Assembly: GCA_029212965.1 (NCBI GenBank)
Contig: JARGOV010000009.1
Span: 3,288-49,245 of the forward strand
Reading direction: 5' to 3'
Length of the DNA: 45,958 bases
Origin: Porticoccaceae bacterium
Lineage (GTDB): Bacteria > Pseudomonadota > Gammaproteobacteria > Pseudomonadales > Porticoccaceae
Both the position numbers and the translations under genes were made by a program. Positions 9,975 to 19,422 of this stretch are shown here, one piece after another (the first letter of the stretch is position 1; the number at the start of each line of letters is the position of its first letter). A model generated the notes under the pieces. It did not search any database, was not told the DNA's origin, and saw only the letters and a list, made by a program, of their open reading frames with translations.

Positions 9975-10292
9975 CTAGCATTCTGCAGGCACAACACGCC
10001 CCTTAACATCCTCATACACTTGGATAATACTCACGGCAGGCTCAGGGGCCGTGTTGTGACCCACAGAGGAAACGATTGCAAACTTATAACCACCCAAACA
10101 TTGAATGGCACTTTTTACCGCGCCCTTGCGAGTAGTAAATGTGTAGCTCTCAAGCTCGCTACCGGTATTTTCTACCGACAGGTTATTCTCCAACTGTCGA
10201 ACTCGCGGATCAGCGGCAAAACCAGATCCATTAGCCAATAGTAAAAACACGAATAGAAAAAGGGGGAACGGCCCCAGTGGTTTTTTCAGCAT
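9975..10292 (-). CDS. Small exported protein of unknown function
   Basis: Not recognised. It has 105 residues from the ATG at 10292, chosen because GGGGA lies six bases upstream; a TTG four codons earlier is the only other option. The first ~25 residues form a clear signal peptide: two lysines, a hydrophobic run (PLFLFVFLLLANGS), then cleavage likely after GFA-A. The mature part of about 80 residues is polar with two cysteines, one in IQCLGGYK and one as the very last residue, so a disulfide in the periplasm is possible. It points away from the retropepsin/7TM/ATP-grasp genes and shares the ~290 bp intergenic region with them. Confidence 0.6.
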   Translation of the reverse strand: MLKKPLGPFPLFLFVFLLLANGSGFAADPRVRQLENNLSVENTGSELESYTFTTRKGAVKSAIQCLGGYKFAIVSSVGHNTAPEPAVSIIQVYEDVKGRVVPAEC

Positions 10293-10584
10293 AATTTTCC
10301 CCAATGCGTTTTGTGGCGTTTTTTATCATAACCCCATCACGTCATTGTATATACACTTGCTCAAACCCCAGCCAAGGCCCTAAATGGGGAGAAAATATCA
10401 AGGGAACCCCGCCCTAACTTATTTGTCACAGCAGCGCGGCCGTCTTTCTGCAGCTAACAAGGCGAGAATCACTTGTGATTTTTTGGGTATCAGCGACAAT
10501 AACGACCAACGCCTTGCCGTTCACCCAACCCAGAAAGGGTCTATTCAACCCCAATTGATAGCGAGTTAAAACGTAACCACATTG
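10293..10584. other. Divergent intergenic region between the small exported protein and the retropepsin-like gene
   Basis: About 290 bp that must hold the promoters of both divergent genes. I could not fix a convincing -35/-10 pair for either. At 10467-10480 there is a short palindrome AATCAC-TT-GTGATT followed by a T run, which could be an operator or a weak hairpin. A 61-codon open frame at 10384-10569 is not protein-like and I leave it out. Confidence 0.3.
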
Positions 10585-11241
10585 ATGAAATTTTCTTTTC
10601 CCACACTTTCAGTCGCTCGTTTGTCGACCCTTTTTTTTCTTACGTTATTACTAGCGGCCTGCGTTACCAGCCCAACAGACGAAGAAGCAAAGGCCTCCCC
10701 CAATAACGACAACTGCCCCTCCCTCAGCAAACGACCAGACTGCCCTACTATCGAACAAAAAGCTTGTCCAAGTATTAAACCTCGCCCTTGCCCGGCCAGC
10801 CCAGCCGCAAAAATTGCCGACAAACAAGTGATTGGCGAAACTGAAAACGTCAAAATCGAACCCCCAGGGCGGGTTTTTTTAGCCCGCATCGATACGGGCG
10901 CTGCAGGCACATCAATTCACGCCAGCAATATTGTTGCTTTTGAACGGGACGGCCGCGACTGGGTACGCTTCCAAATTGACCATCCCTCTATCGACACTAT
11001 CGAGACACCCAATGTTATCGAGAGGCCAGTCGCTCGAACCGTACTCATTAAGCAGGCAAGCTCTGAAACACTCGAACGCCGCCTGGTAGTTAAGATGACC
11101 ATCACCCTTGGCTCCATGACTGAACAAATCGATGTTTCTCTCTCTGAGCGTACCTCCATGACTCACCCTGTCTTAATTGGCCGCAACTTTCTCCGCAACC
11201 TGGCTATCGTCGATGTTAGCCAGCGTTTCATCGCGGAATAA
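10585..11241 (+). CDS. Retropepsin-like aspartic protease lipoprotein (RimB/DUF785 family)
   Basis: 218 residues from the ATG at 10585. Residues 13-26 are a lipoprotein signal peptide with lipobox LAAC, so the protein should be lipid-anchored facing the periplasm; valine at +2 fits outer-membrane sorting by the E. coli rule. Residues 44-70 hold four Cys-Pro units (Cys 44, 53, 61, 69). The protease-like domain follows: FLARIDTGAAGTSIHAS, with the catalytic Asp-Thr-Gly at 103-105, and the flap-side motif LIGRNFL at 197-203. The family is often labelled ATP-dependent zinc protease, but the motif is that of a retropepsin, which acts as a dimer. It is the first gene of a three-gene set with a 7TM/transglutaminase-like protein and an ATP-grasp ligase. 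Substrate unknown. Confidence 0.85.
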   Translation: MKFSFPTLSVARLSTLFFLTLLLAACVTSPTDEEAKASPNNDNCPSLSKRPDCPTIEQKACPSIKPRPCPASPAAKIADKQVIGETENVKIEPPGRVFLARIDTGAAGTSIHASNIVAFERDGRDWVRFQIDHPSIDTIETPNVIERPVARTVLIKQASSETLERRLVVKMTITLGSMTEQIDVSLSERTSMTHPVLIGRNFLRNLAIVDVSQRFIAE

Positions 11242-11251
11242 GTCAGCGCTT

Positions 11252-12781
11252 ATGTCCTCACGTGCCCAGGTTTATTTACTTGCACTGGTCTTTATTGCGA
11301 GCGGTATTGGCCTCACTCTCTATAAACACTTTTCACTTAATTTCCCGCTATCGCCGGGCAGCTTAACTCGCGTTTGGGAGGTCGAAGCGAAAATCACTTT
11401 CTGGGCCACCCAACATGCCATTACCGTCGATCTCGCCCTGCCCCAGTCACAAGATGCCTACCCCATCATCGACGAAACTTTTACCGCCTCTGGCTACGGT
11501 TTCGATATACGCAAAGTAGAAGAGCAACGCCGGGCAATATGGACGCGGCGCGAAGCAAATGGCCAGCAAACTTTATATTACAAACTAAAAATTGCACGCC
11601 AGGGGCCAAGCTCTTTACCCAGCGCAGCGCTAAAAGTCGCACAAATACCCGATAAACTCATTTGGACGCCTGCCCAAGAAGTGACTGCTAATACTCTAAT
11701 TACACAAGCACACGCACTTTCGGCAGACCCCAGCAGCTTTGCCAGCCAATTGCTCAAGCTGCTTAATGAGCACGAATCTGTCGAGGGAAGCCATTCACTG
11801 AACGACCCACGCCACGGCGTATCACACGCCAACCTCGCTCTACAATTATTAACGCGAGCCGGGGTGGGTTCACACATTGTGCGTGGTATTAGTCTTGCCA
11901 ACAGAGTGCACAATGAAGCTGCCAGTGAATTACTAGAAGTCTACGATGGCCGTCACTGGCAAATTATTGACCCCGTAACAGCCACGTTCGGCCTACCAGT
12001 TGATTTCTTCATATGGCAGCGAGGCGGTGACTCTCTCCTGGAAATTGAGGGGGGACGGGGCTCAAAAATTCGCTTTTCTCTTATTTCTAACGACTTGCCT
12101 GCTAAAAATGTCGCTCTAATGCATGCTCAAGAACCAAACTCGGCATTGGTCGATTTTAATATCTACAGCCTGCCGGTTGAAAAACAGGCCGTCTTTAAAC
12201 TGCTGTTGCTGGTACCTATTGGCGCTCTCGTGGTCGTGCTATTTCGAGTATTTATTGGTATCCGTACCTCCGGCACTTTTATGCCGGTATTAATCGCCAT
12301 GGCCTTTATGCAAACCACACTATTGACGGGCGTTGGTTTACTCACAACACTCGTTATTGTCGGCCTGTGGATTCGCTCTTACCTCAGTCAACTCGACTTA
12401 TTAATGGTCTCGAGGATAGCAGCCGTATTGATTGTGGTGGTTATGTTAATGGCTGTACTCAGTGTCGTTAGCTATAAACTGGGACTGGAACAAATGCTCA
12501 ATATGACTTTCTTCCCTATGGTTATTCTAGCCTGGACTATTGAGCGCCTATCGATCACATGGGAGGAGGATGGTCCCCGCGAAGTCGCCATACAGGGCCT
12601 TGGCAGCCTCACCGTTGCCATTGTGGCCTATATGGCGATGACCAACGCGCTGATTGGTCACTTGAGCTATAACTTCCCCGAACTGTTACTCGCCATACTC
12701 GGAATCATTTTATTGCTTGGCCAATATTCGGGTTATCGACTCAATGAACTATTTCGCTTCAACAGTGCTATAGAACCATGA
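11252..12781 (+). CDS. Inactive transglutaminase-like domain fused to seven transmembrane helices
   Basis: 509 residues from the ATG at 11252, chosen because it lies 10 bp after the previous stop and begins directly with a membrane anchor (YLLALVFIASGIGLTLY). A periplasmic part of about 290 residues follows. Near 188 it has HGVSHANLALQLLTRAGV, the transglutaminase core helix, but with serine where active enzymes have the catalytic cysteine; EVYDGRHWQIIDPV near 229 retains the later strand. From about residue 314 to the end come roughly seven hydrophobic helices. This is the known inactive transglutaminase-7TM architecture. Its role is probably binding or presenting a peptide at the inner membrane, which is inference. 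It lies between a retropepsin-like lipoprotein and a RimK-like ligase, its usual partners. Confidence 0.87.
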   Translation: MSSRAQVYLLALVFIASGIGLTLYKHFSLNFPLSPGSLTRVWEVEAKITFWATQHAITVDLALPQSQDAYPIIDETFTASGYGFDIRKVEEQRRAIWTRREANGQQTLYYKLKIARQGPSSLPSAALKVAQIPDKLIWTPAQEVTANTLITQAHALSADPSSFASQLLKLLNEHESVEGSHSLNDPRHGVSHANLALQLLTRAGVGSHIVRGISLANRVHNEAASELLEVYDGRHWQIIDPVTATFGLPVDFFIWQRGGDSLLEIEGGRGSKIRFSLISNDLPAKNVALMHAQEPNSALVDFNIYSLPVEKQAVFKLLLLVPIGALVVVLFRVFIGIRTSGTFMPVLIAMAFMQTTLLTGVGLLTTLVIVGLWIRSYLSQLDLLMVSRIAAVLIVVVMLMAVLSVVSYKLGLEQMLNMTFFPMVILAWTIERLSITWEEDGPREVAIQGLGSLTVAIVAYMAMTNALIGHLSYNFPELLLAILGIILLLGQYSGYRLNELFRFNSAIEP

Positions 12782-12808
12782 GTTTACCGCAAAGTAAGGG
12801 ACACAACC

Positions 12809-13807
12809 GTGTGGGTTAGCCGCCACAAAAAACTACGCAATGCAGGCGTGCTCGGCATTAACGAGCGCAACGTGTCGTACATTTCCCGCTACAACCAACG
12901 GCAAAATTTTCCTCTGGTTGACAATAAGCTACTCACAAAAAAGGCAGCGGTTGCGGTTGCCCTGCCAGTGCCCGAATTATTGGGTGTAATAGAATCGCCG
13001 GCGCAACTCAAAGCACTACCGGCGATGCTCGACAACCAGCAAAGCTTTGTTATCAAACCCGCCCGAGGCAGTGGCGGCAAAGGCATACTGGTTATCAGCC
13101 AACGTAGTGGAGAGCACTTTTTCAAACCCTCGGGAGCGGCCCTGACCTTTGCAGCTATCCGCCACTATGTTTCAAATATCCTCAGCGGCGTCTATAGTCT
13201 TGGCGGAAAACCCGATGTCGCCTTTGTTGAAGCACTAGTTGAAGGCGATCAAGTGCTGGGCAAATACGCCCATGAGGGCCTGCCAGATATCCGCATTATC
13301 GTCTTTCAAGGTTTCCCGGTAATGGCTATGCTGCGCTGCCCAACCAGTGATTCTGACGGCAAAGCCAACCTCCACCAAGGAGCTGTTGGTGTTGGCCTCG
13401 ACATCACTCGAGGCACCGCTTTAAAGGCTGTACAAAAGGATAGAGTCGTTACCCACCATCCTGACACTGGCGTCAAGTTTGCCGACTTAGTCGTTCCCAA
13501 CTGGCGAAAGCTTCTAGAATTAGCTGGGCATTGCCATGATTTCACAGAGCTGGGTTATCTGGGTTGCGACATCGTTTTAGACCAACAACGCGGACCCTTA
13601 ATTCTTGAACTCAATGCCCGGCCAGGACTGTTTATACAGGTTGCCAGCGGTATCGGCCTACGTACTCGGCTGCAAAAAATTGAAAACCTTGCTCGCAAAG
13701 ATTGGCATGTCGATGAGCGTATTAGTTTTACCCTGTCCCATTTCTCCGACGACTCTGAATCGAGCAGCCCTGAATCCGACGACACGCCATCAGGTCTTCG
13801 ACCTTAA
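12809..13807 (+). CDS. RimK-like ATP-grasp ligase (alpha-L-glutamate ligase-related)
   Basis: 332 residues, starting at GTG 12809 behind a GTAAGG ribosome site. ATP-grasp fold: DNKLLTKKAAVAVALPVPE near residues 38-56, the ATP-binding loop VIKPARGSGGKGILVIS near 81-97, and the metal/phosphate motif LELNARPGLFIQVASG near 264-279. This family is predicted to join an amino acid, classically glutamate, to an acceptor peptide or protein with ATP. No signal peptide, so cytosolic. It sits 27 bp behind the 7TM gene. The tail (last ~25 residues) is Ser/Asp/Glu-rich (DDSESSSPESDDT) and probably disordered. The acceptor is unknown. Confidence 0.87.
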   Translation: MWVSRHKKLRNAGVLGINERNVSYISRYNQRQNFPLVDNKLLTKKAAVAVALPVPELLGVIESPAQLKALPAMLDNQQSFVIKPARGSGGKGILVISQRSGEHFFKPSGAALTFAAIRHYVSNILSGVYSLGGKPDVAFVEALVEGDQVLGKYAHEGLPDIRIIVFQGFPVMAMLRCPTSDSDGKANLHQGAVGVGLDITRGTALKAVQKDRVVTHHPDTGVKFADLVVPNWRKLLELAGHCHDFTELGYLGCDIVLDQQRGPLILELNARPGLFIQVASGIGLRTRLQKIENLARKDWHVDERISFTLSHFSDDSESSSPESDDTPSGLRP

Positions 13808-13845
13808 CCCCCGCTGCTGAGTCATCACGCTGTTATATCGCAGAC

Positions 13846-13851
13846 TATAAT
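13846..13851 (+). promoter_or_regulatory. Candidate -10 element upstream of ppnN
   Basis: A consensus TATAAT lies 33 bases before the ppnN start codon. No good -35 hexamer is seen at 16-18 bases upstream, so this is a weak call on its own. Confidence 0.25.
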
Positions 13852-13884
13852 GCCCCCTCAAATAACAATGAATAAACTCCGTTT

Positions 13885-15258
13885 ATGAAAAAAATAAACC
13901 ACTGTATTCTCCGTCCACAAAATCCGTTAAAGCTTTTATCTCAGCAAGAAGTCTCCGGCCTGGCCAATTCAAACAAAGACACTATGCGGCTTTTTCAAAA
14001 TTGTGCCCTGGCCATTCTCAACACCGATAGCCAGGACGATGATGCGACACAGGTTTTTGCTGAGTTTTCTGATTTCGACATCAAAGTTATCCCACAGTCC
14101 CGCGGCCTAACGCTAGAAATTTACAATGCGCCCGCCCAGGCTTTTGTGGGGGGAACCATGATTCGCGGCATTCACGCCCACCTTTTTTCAGCACTACGCG
14201 ACATTGTTTATACCGATTTTATTATTAACGAAGCGTCTGAACTCGATGTTGATAGTTCCGATGGTATTACTGACGCCGTATTTAGAATACTTCGCAACGC
14301 CGAAATCGTACGCGGCGATGTGCAACCCAATATGGTGGTGTGCTGGGGAGGTCATTCCATTAGCCGACAGGAATATGACTACTCAAAGGAAGTCGGCTAT
14401 CAGCTTGGGTTGCGGGAACTCAACATTATTACCGGTTGTGGCATTGGCGCCATGAAAGGGCCGATGAAAGGCGCAGCCGTTGGCCACGTGAAACAGCAGA
14501 TTAAAACTGGGCGCTATATCGGCATTAGCGAACCCGGCATTATTGCCTCCGAATCACCCAACGCCATTGTCAATGAACTGAGCATTATGCCCGATATTGA
14601 AAAGCGCCTTGAGGCGTTCGTGAGACTGGCCCACAGTATTATCGTTTTTCCCGGCGGCGTTGGCACCATTGAAGAAATTCTATATTTACTCAGTATTTTA
14701 ATGAACCCGCTTAACACACAGAAAATACCTTTAATAATAGCCGGCCCCACCGCCTGTAAATCTTATTTTAAAGAACTGGAAACATTTTTAGTCTCCACAC
14801 TTGGCCAACGCGTTAAAGACTACTACCAGATTATGACTGGCGACCCGGTTGCCGTGGCGACTCAAGCCACACAGGATGTGGCGACCAGCCACCAACATAG
14901 AAGAGAAAAGCAGGAGGCCTATTATTTCAACTGGCAACTCGCCATCGACTACTCTCTACAAAAACCTTTTATTCCCAATCATGAAAACATGGCCAACCTC
15001 ACCCTTCACGGCCAACTACCACCCCACCAACTCGCCGCCAATATGCGCGCCGCATTTTCTGGCATTGTGACCGGCAATGTTAAAGAGTTTGGCCAACAAG
15101 AAATTGCCAAGCATGGGCCCTATGCGCTGCATGGCGACGAGCAAGTTCTTTTAGCCATGGACAAATTACTCAAAGGTTTAGTGCGCGACAAACGCATGAA
15201 AATTGTTGACCAGTGCGACCAATACACGCCCTGTTACACACTGCATGTGCAAACGTAG
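13885..15258 (+). CDS. ppnN: Pyrimidine/purine nucleotide 5'-monophosphate nucleosidase (LOG family)
   Basis: Hydrolyses nucleoside monophosphates to base and ribose 5-phosphate; the E. coli enzyme (formerly YgdH) is activated by (p)ppGpp. It is 457 residues, matching the three-part PpnN architecture: an N-terminal domain, a central LOG/lysine-decarboxylase-like Rossmann domain and a C-terminal domain. Seen: CWGGHSISRQEYDYSKEVG near 152-170, GCGIGAMKGPMKGA near 187-200, and the catalytic PGGVGTIEEILYLL near 256-269. The ATG at 13885 has no clear ribosome site. It is convergent with the acyl-CoA dehydrogenase at 15359, with 100 bp between in which I see no strong terminator. Confidence 0.93.
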   Translation: MKKINHCILRPQNPLKLLSQQEVSGLANSNKDTMRLFQNCALAILNTDSQDDDATQVFAEFSDFDIKVIPQSRGLTLEIYNAPAQAFVGGTMIRGIHAHLFSALRDIVYTDFIINEASELDVDSSDGITDAVFRILRNAEIVRGDVQPNMVVCWGGHSISRQEYDYSKEVGYQLGLRELNIITGCGIGAMKGPMKGAAVGHVKQQIKTGRYIGISEPGIIASESPNAIVNELSIMPDIEKRLEAFVRLAHSIIVFPGGVGTIEEILYLLSILMNPLNTQKIPLIIAGPTACKSYFKELETFLVSTLGQRVKDYYQIMTGDPVAVATQATQDVATSHQHRREKQEAYYFNWQLAIDYSLQKPFIPNHENMANLTLHGQLPPHQLAANMRAAFSGIVTGNVKEFGQQEIAKHGPYALHGDEQVLLAMDKLLKGLVRDKRMKIVDQCDQYTPCYTLHVQT

Positions 15259-15358
15259 TTTTAGTTTTTTCAGACAACCACGGGCTAAAAGAAAAACCAC
15301 TAGTCAGCCAGAACATTGCCAAAAGCCATCGGCAACGGCACTCGTCAATGTATCGCCA

Positions 15359-16597
15359 CTATAGATCACGGTCGCCTTTGAGCATCCGCTGCACGACTGT
15401 GCGGCGCAATATTTCATTCGTGCCGTCGGCAATATTAATGGAACGCAAGGTTTCCCAGGCATCGTTCAAACCCATTTCGTTGGTTAGACCCATCGCCCCG
15501 TGAACCTGCATCACTCGGTCCATTGCTCGCACCGCCTTCTCCACAGAGTAAGCTTTTGTCATTGATAGCTCTTTTACGGCAGGCTTACCCTTGTCGAGCA
15601 ACAAGCAGGTATTCAAAGCCATTAAATGGGCCGCATGTATTTCCGTTGCCGATTCTGCCAGCGGAAAGGTCACGCCCTGATATTCAGCAATGGCCTTACC
15701 AAAGGCTTCACGCTGGGCAATGTAATCAAACGCGGTATCAAGGCCCCAGCGAGCCAGACCCACTGCGCGGGCCGAGTTGTAAACGCGCCCCAGCGAGACA
15801 CCCAGCATCGCGATAGCAAAGCCCTTATTGAGTTCGCCAACCAGCTGCCAGGGTTCAACTTTTACCTCATCAAAAAACAGAGCGCCTTCATCACCGCCAA
15901 TATGTCCAAACATTTTAACGATGCTTTCAATTTCTAGCCCCGGTGAATTCATCGGCACCAAAAAGGCGCTAATACCGCCTTTGCGCTGGGCGGCTTTTTC
16001 TTCATCGGTAATGGCGAACACAATGCAGTACTGCGCCTGGGGGGAGTTCGATGTCCATAATTTTCGTCCTGTAATGCGCCAGCCATCGCCATCTCGCTTA
16101 GCCCGTGTTTTCAGCATGGTGGCATCGGAACCGGCACCGGGTTCCGACAAACCAAAGCACATAGACGTTTTACCGGCGACCATGTCGGTGAGAATCTCGT
16201 CTCTTGCGCGCTCGGTAATTTGTGTGAGCACCGGGCTGGGGCCAAATGCCCAATGACTGATGGCGTAAACACCCAGCCAGTTGCGGCCACCGCAAATGTG
16301 GAAGACGCGCTCCCAGGCTGAGTAGTAAGCGAGCAAGCCCATTTCACTGCCGCCAATGGATTCTGGCGCACTCATATTAAAATAGCCCGCCGCTGACGAA
16401 GCCATTCTGATCTCGCGAATCAATTGAATAACATCGGGACTATAGCGCCCCTCTTCGGTGTATTTTTTGCGCGGATCGTGCAGCAAGGCCTCATGCTTTT
16501 CATGGCGAGGCAGTACTTCTTTACGCACGAATGCCTCTATACCCTCTTGAATGGCGGCGATTTCTTCAGGGAGCTCAATCCCAATAGCGGTGTTCAT
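15359..16597 (-). CDS. Acyl-CoA dehydrogenase family protein (ACAD10/11-like)
   Basis: FAD-dependent dehydrogenase fold, 412 residues from the ATG at 16597. Seen: MCFGLSEPGAGSDATMLKT (FAD/substrate loop near 149), GRKLWTSNSPQAQYCIVF, REAFGKAIAEYQGVTFPLAE, VMQVHGAMGLTNE, and SINIADGTNEILRR at the end. The ADGTNE ending, with Asp where short- and medium-chain enzymes have YEGT, resembles the ACAD10/ACAD11 group, whose members act on long-chain or hydroxy-acyl-CoAs. It is transcribed towards ppnN and divergently from hemB. It is not closely related to the one at 8734, so the two are probably not a recent duplicate. Substrate unknown. Confidence 0.92.
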   Translation of the reverse strand: MNTAIGIELPEEIAAIQEGIEAFVRKEVLPRHEKHEALLHDPRKKYTEEGRYSPDVIQLIREIRMASSAAGYFNMSAPESIGGSEMGLLAYYSAWERVFHICGGRNWLGVYAISHWAFGPSPVLTQITERARDEILTDMVAGKTSMCFGLSEPGAGSDATMLKTRAKRDGDGWRITGRKLWTSNSPQAQYCIVFAITDEEKAAQRKGGISAFLVPMNSPGLEIESIVKMFGHIGGDEGALFFDEVKVEPWQLVGELNKGFAIAMLGVSLGRVYNSARAVGLARWGLDTAFDYIAQREAFGKAIAEYQGVTFPLAESATEIHAAHLMALNTCLLLDKGKPAVKELSMTKAYSVEKAVRAMDRVMQVHGAMGLTNEMGLNDAWETLRSINIADGTNEILRRTVVQRMLKGDRDL

Positions 16598-16713
16598 CGT
16601 TAATATTCCCTGGGGGTGGCATGGATTAAAGCGCTAAATTGCCCTGCGGTTAGGCCCTAGACCCAAAGACCGTTAAAATGAATGCTTGCTGTCAAACCTT
16701 TATGAGGAGCTAA

Positions 16714-17739
<1,026 letters not shown>

Positions 17740-17747
17740 AAACGCCA

Positions 17748-18818
17748 GTGCACAGTCTTTTTTTATTACTCCAACCCTATGTACAAAGTGCAGAGGCTAA
17801 TCAACCCTGTCTGCTGATTGCCGATGAAAACTTGATCGACATCCCTTTTTCCCACCTTAACTCTTCGGTGCAGGTACTGAGCAACCGCTTTGATATAGCT
17901 CATCAAGCCCAACTCGCCAACTGCAAAAGCCTATTTAACGACTTTGATTTCAGCGTATTTAGCACCGCAAGTTTCAAGCGTGTAATTTACCGCGTTTCAA
18001 AAGAAAAGCCCGTGGCTCACCACATTATTAATCAGTCGCTGCGCCTACTGGCCGACGATGGCGAAATGATACTTCTCGGCGCTAAAAGTGAAGGGATTAA
18101 AACTTACGCCAGTAAAGCGGCCGATTATTTTAATAACCCTGCGACGGTCACCAAACACGGCAATTTTTATCTCGCGACTATTTGTAAAAATAAGACCTCA
18201 TCCAGCGATGCAGAAAACCGCTTATTACCCCTTAAAACGCCTTATGACAGTCTCGCGTTAACCATTACCTGCAACAATTTAAACCTCTATAGCAAACCGG
18301 GTTTATTTGGTTGGAATAAAATCGACCAGGGCAGTGCATTACTCGCCCGACACTTAGACGAGTTTTTCGCCGGTTTTGCCACACCGCCAAGCACACTACT
18401 GGATCTGGGCTGTGGCTACGGCTATTTGTCGGTGATGGCGAATCAAGCTCAGCCCGCGCCAAAGCTGCACATTGTGGCCAGCGACAATTGTGCTGCGGCA
18501 ATTATTGCCTGTCGCAAAAATTTTTCCGCTTTTGCTATTACTGGAGAAGTGGTCGCCGATGATTGCGCCAGAAATATTACCGGCACCTTTGATGCACTAA
18601 TTTGCAACCCACCCTTTCATCAAGGTTTTAAAACCGATCGCCGCCTGACTGAAAAATTTCTCAACTCCGCTGCCCGGCATTTAAAACATTCTGGCCGCGC
18701 CCTGTTTGTCGTCAATCAATTTGTACCACTGGAAAAGCTTGCCATACCCTTTTTTGTGCATCGCGAAAAAATAGTCGAAAAAAATGGCTTTAAATTGGTA
18801 GTGTTAAGTAAAAGCTAA
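17748..18818 (+). CDS. rsmC: rRNA guanine-N2 methyltransferase, RsmC/RlmG family
   Basis: 356 residues starting at GTG 17748, only 8 bp after hemB and without a clear ribosome site, which suggests translational coupling. The N-terminal half resembles the degenerate methyltransferase-like domain of RsmC. The C-terminal half is catalytic: SAM motif LLDLGCGYGYLSVMA near 217-231 and the active-site motif CNPPFHQGFKT near 284-294, typical of enzymes methylating guanine N2. RsmC acts on G1207 of 16S rRNA and RlmG on G1835 of 23S rRNA. I cannot separate the two from sequence alone; length and domain layout slightly favour RsmC. Confidence 0.78.
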   Translation: MHSLFLLLQPYVQSAEANQPCLLIADENLIDIPFSHLNSSVQVLSNRFDIAHQAQLANCKSLFNDFDFSVFSTASFKRVIYRVSKEKPVAHHIINQSLRLLADDGEMILLGAKSEGIKTYASKAADYFNNPATVTKHGNFYLATICKNKTSSSDAENRLLPLKTPYDSLALTITCNNLNLYSKPGLFGWNKIDQGSALLARHLDEFFAGFATPPSTLLDLGCGYGYLSVMANQAQPAPKLHIVASDNCAAAIIACRKNFSAFAITGEVVADDCARNITGTFDALICNPPFHQGFKTDRRLTEKFLNSAARHLKHSGRALFVVNQFVPLEKLAIPFFVHREKIVEKNGFKLVVLSKS

Positions 18819-18850
18819 ACTCGACCACTAGCACATTTTTAACAACTTAC

Positions 18851-19372
18851 TTAAAGCACTGCGCCTTGTATTTGAGCCAACAAGCTCTGTAACTTGCGCC
18901 GAATCATCGCATCACTCTGACTAAAGGATAGCCCCCGCTGAGCCAGTTGTTCAGCCAAGCCACGCTTACCCTGGGCGAAATGACTGCTCGCCAGCAGCAG
19001 ATAAATTTCTGCGCGTTGCGGGTCGAGACGCTGTGCCCGTTCAGCAATAGCCATCGCGCGCGGGTAATTCCCCAGGCGGTAATTAGCCCAACCCTCCTGT
19101 AATAAAGAGGTCACCGCTTTTTGCGCTGGACTGCTTGTCTGCCGCGCTGGTGCTATTTTTTTGGGCGCGGCCTTGTGAGGCGTTGCCTCCGGGCTAGCCT
19201 GCCCTGATTGGCGCGACTCGACAGGCGCAGGGGCACTAGTCGATGTCTGCAAAGGCGCACAGGCACTTGTCACTATTGCAATTGTAAGGGCAAGCGCCAG
19301 GCGGAAAATGAGTGGTATGAAATGACGAGCCCTCTCGAAATAAGCAAACGGAACATACGTTACAAGCACCAT
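18851..19372 (-). CDS. TPR lipoprotein, candidate PBP1b activator (LpoP-like)
   Basis: 173 residues from the ATG at 19372, chosen because AAGGG lies five bases upstream; a GTG at 19402 is in frame but weaker. A long N-terminal segment leads to a hydrophobic run and a cysteine (AIVTSAC), a somewhat atypical lipobox, so an envelope lipoprotein is likely. A Pro/Ala/Ser/Thr-rich linker of about 55 residues follows. The C-terminal ~75 residues hold tetratricopeptide repeats (GWANYRLGNYPRAMAIAERA, then AEIYLLLASSHFAQGKRGLA). It lies 50 bp behind mrcB on the same strand. In Pseudomonas aeruginosa, LpoP, a TPR lipoprotein, activates PBP1b. Position and architecture suggest the same here; the identification is inference. 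Confidence 0.75.
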   Translation of the reverse strand: MVLVTYVPFAYFERARHFIPLIFRLALALTIAIVTSACAPLQTSTSAPAPVESRQSGQASPEATPHKAAPKKIAPARQTSSPAQKAVTSLLQEGWANYRLGNYPRAMAIAERAQRLDPQRAEIYLLLASSHFAQGKRGLAEQLAQRGLSFSQSDAMIRRKLQSLLAQIQGAVL

Positions 19373-19422
19373 AAAAACCCTTTTTGATTTTGAGCCCGAC
19401 ACACAATTGAGTGAAGCACCTG

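Noticed and set aside
10384-10569. 61-codon plus-strand open frame before the retropepsin-like gene
   Set aside because: No ribosome site, no recognisable protein features, and low-complexity composition; more likely untranslated promoter region.
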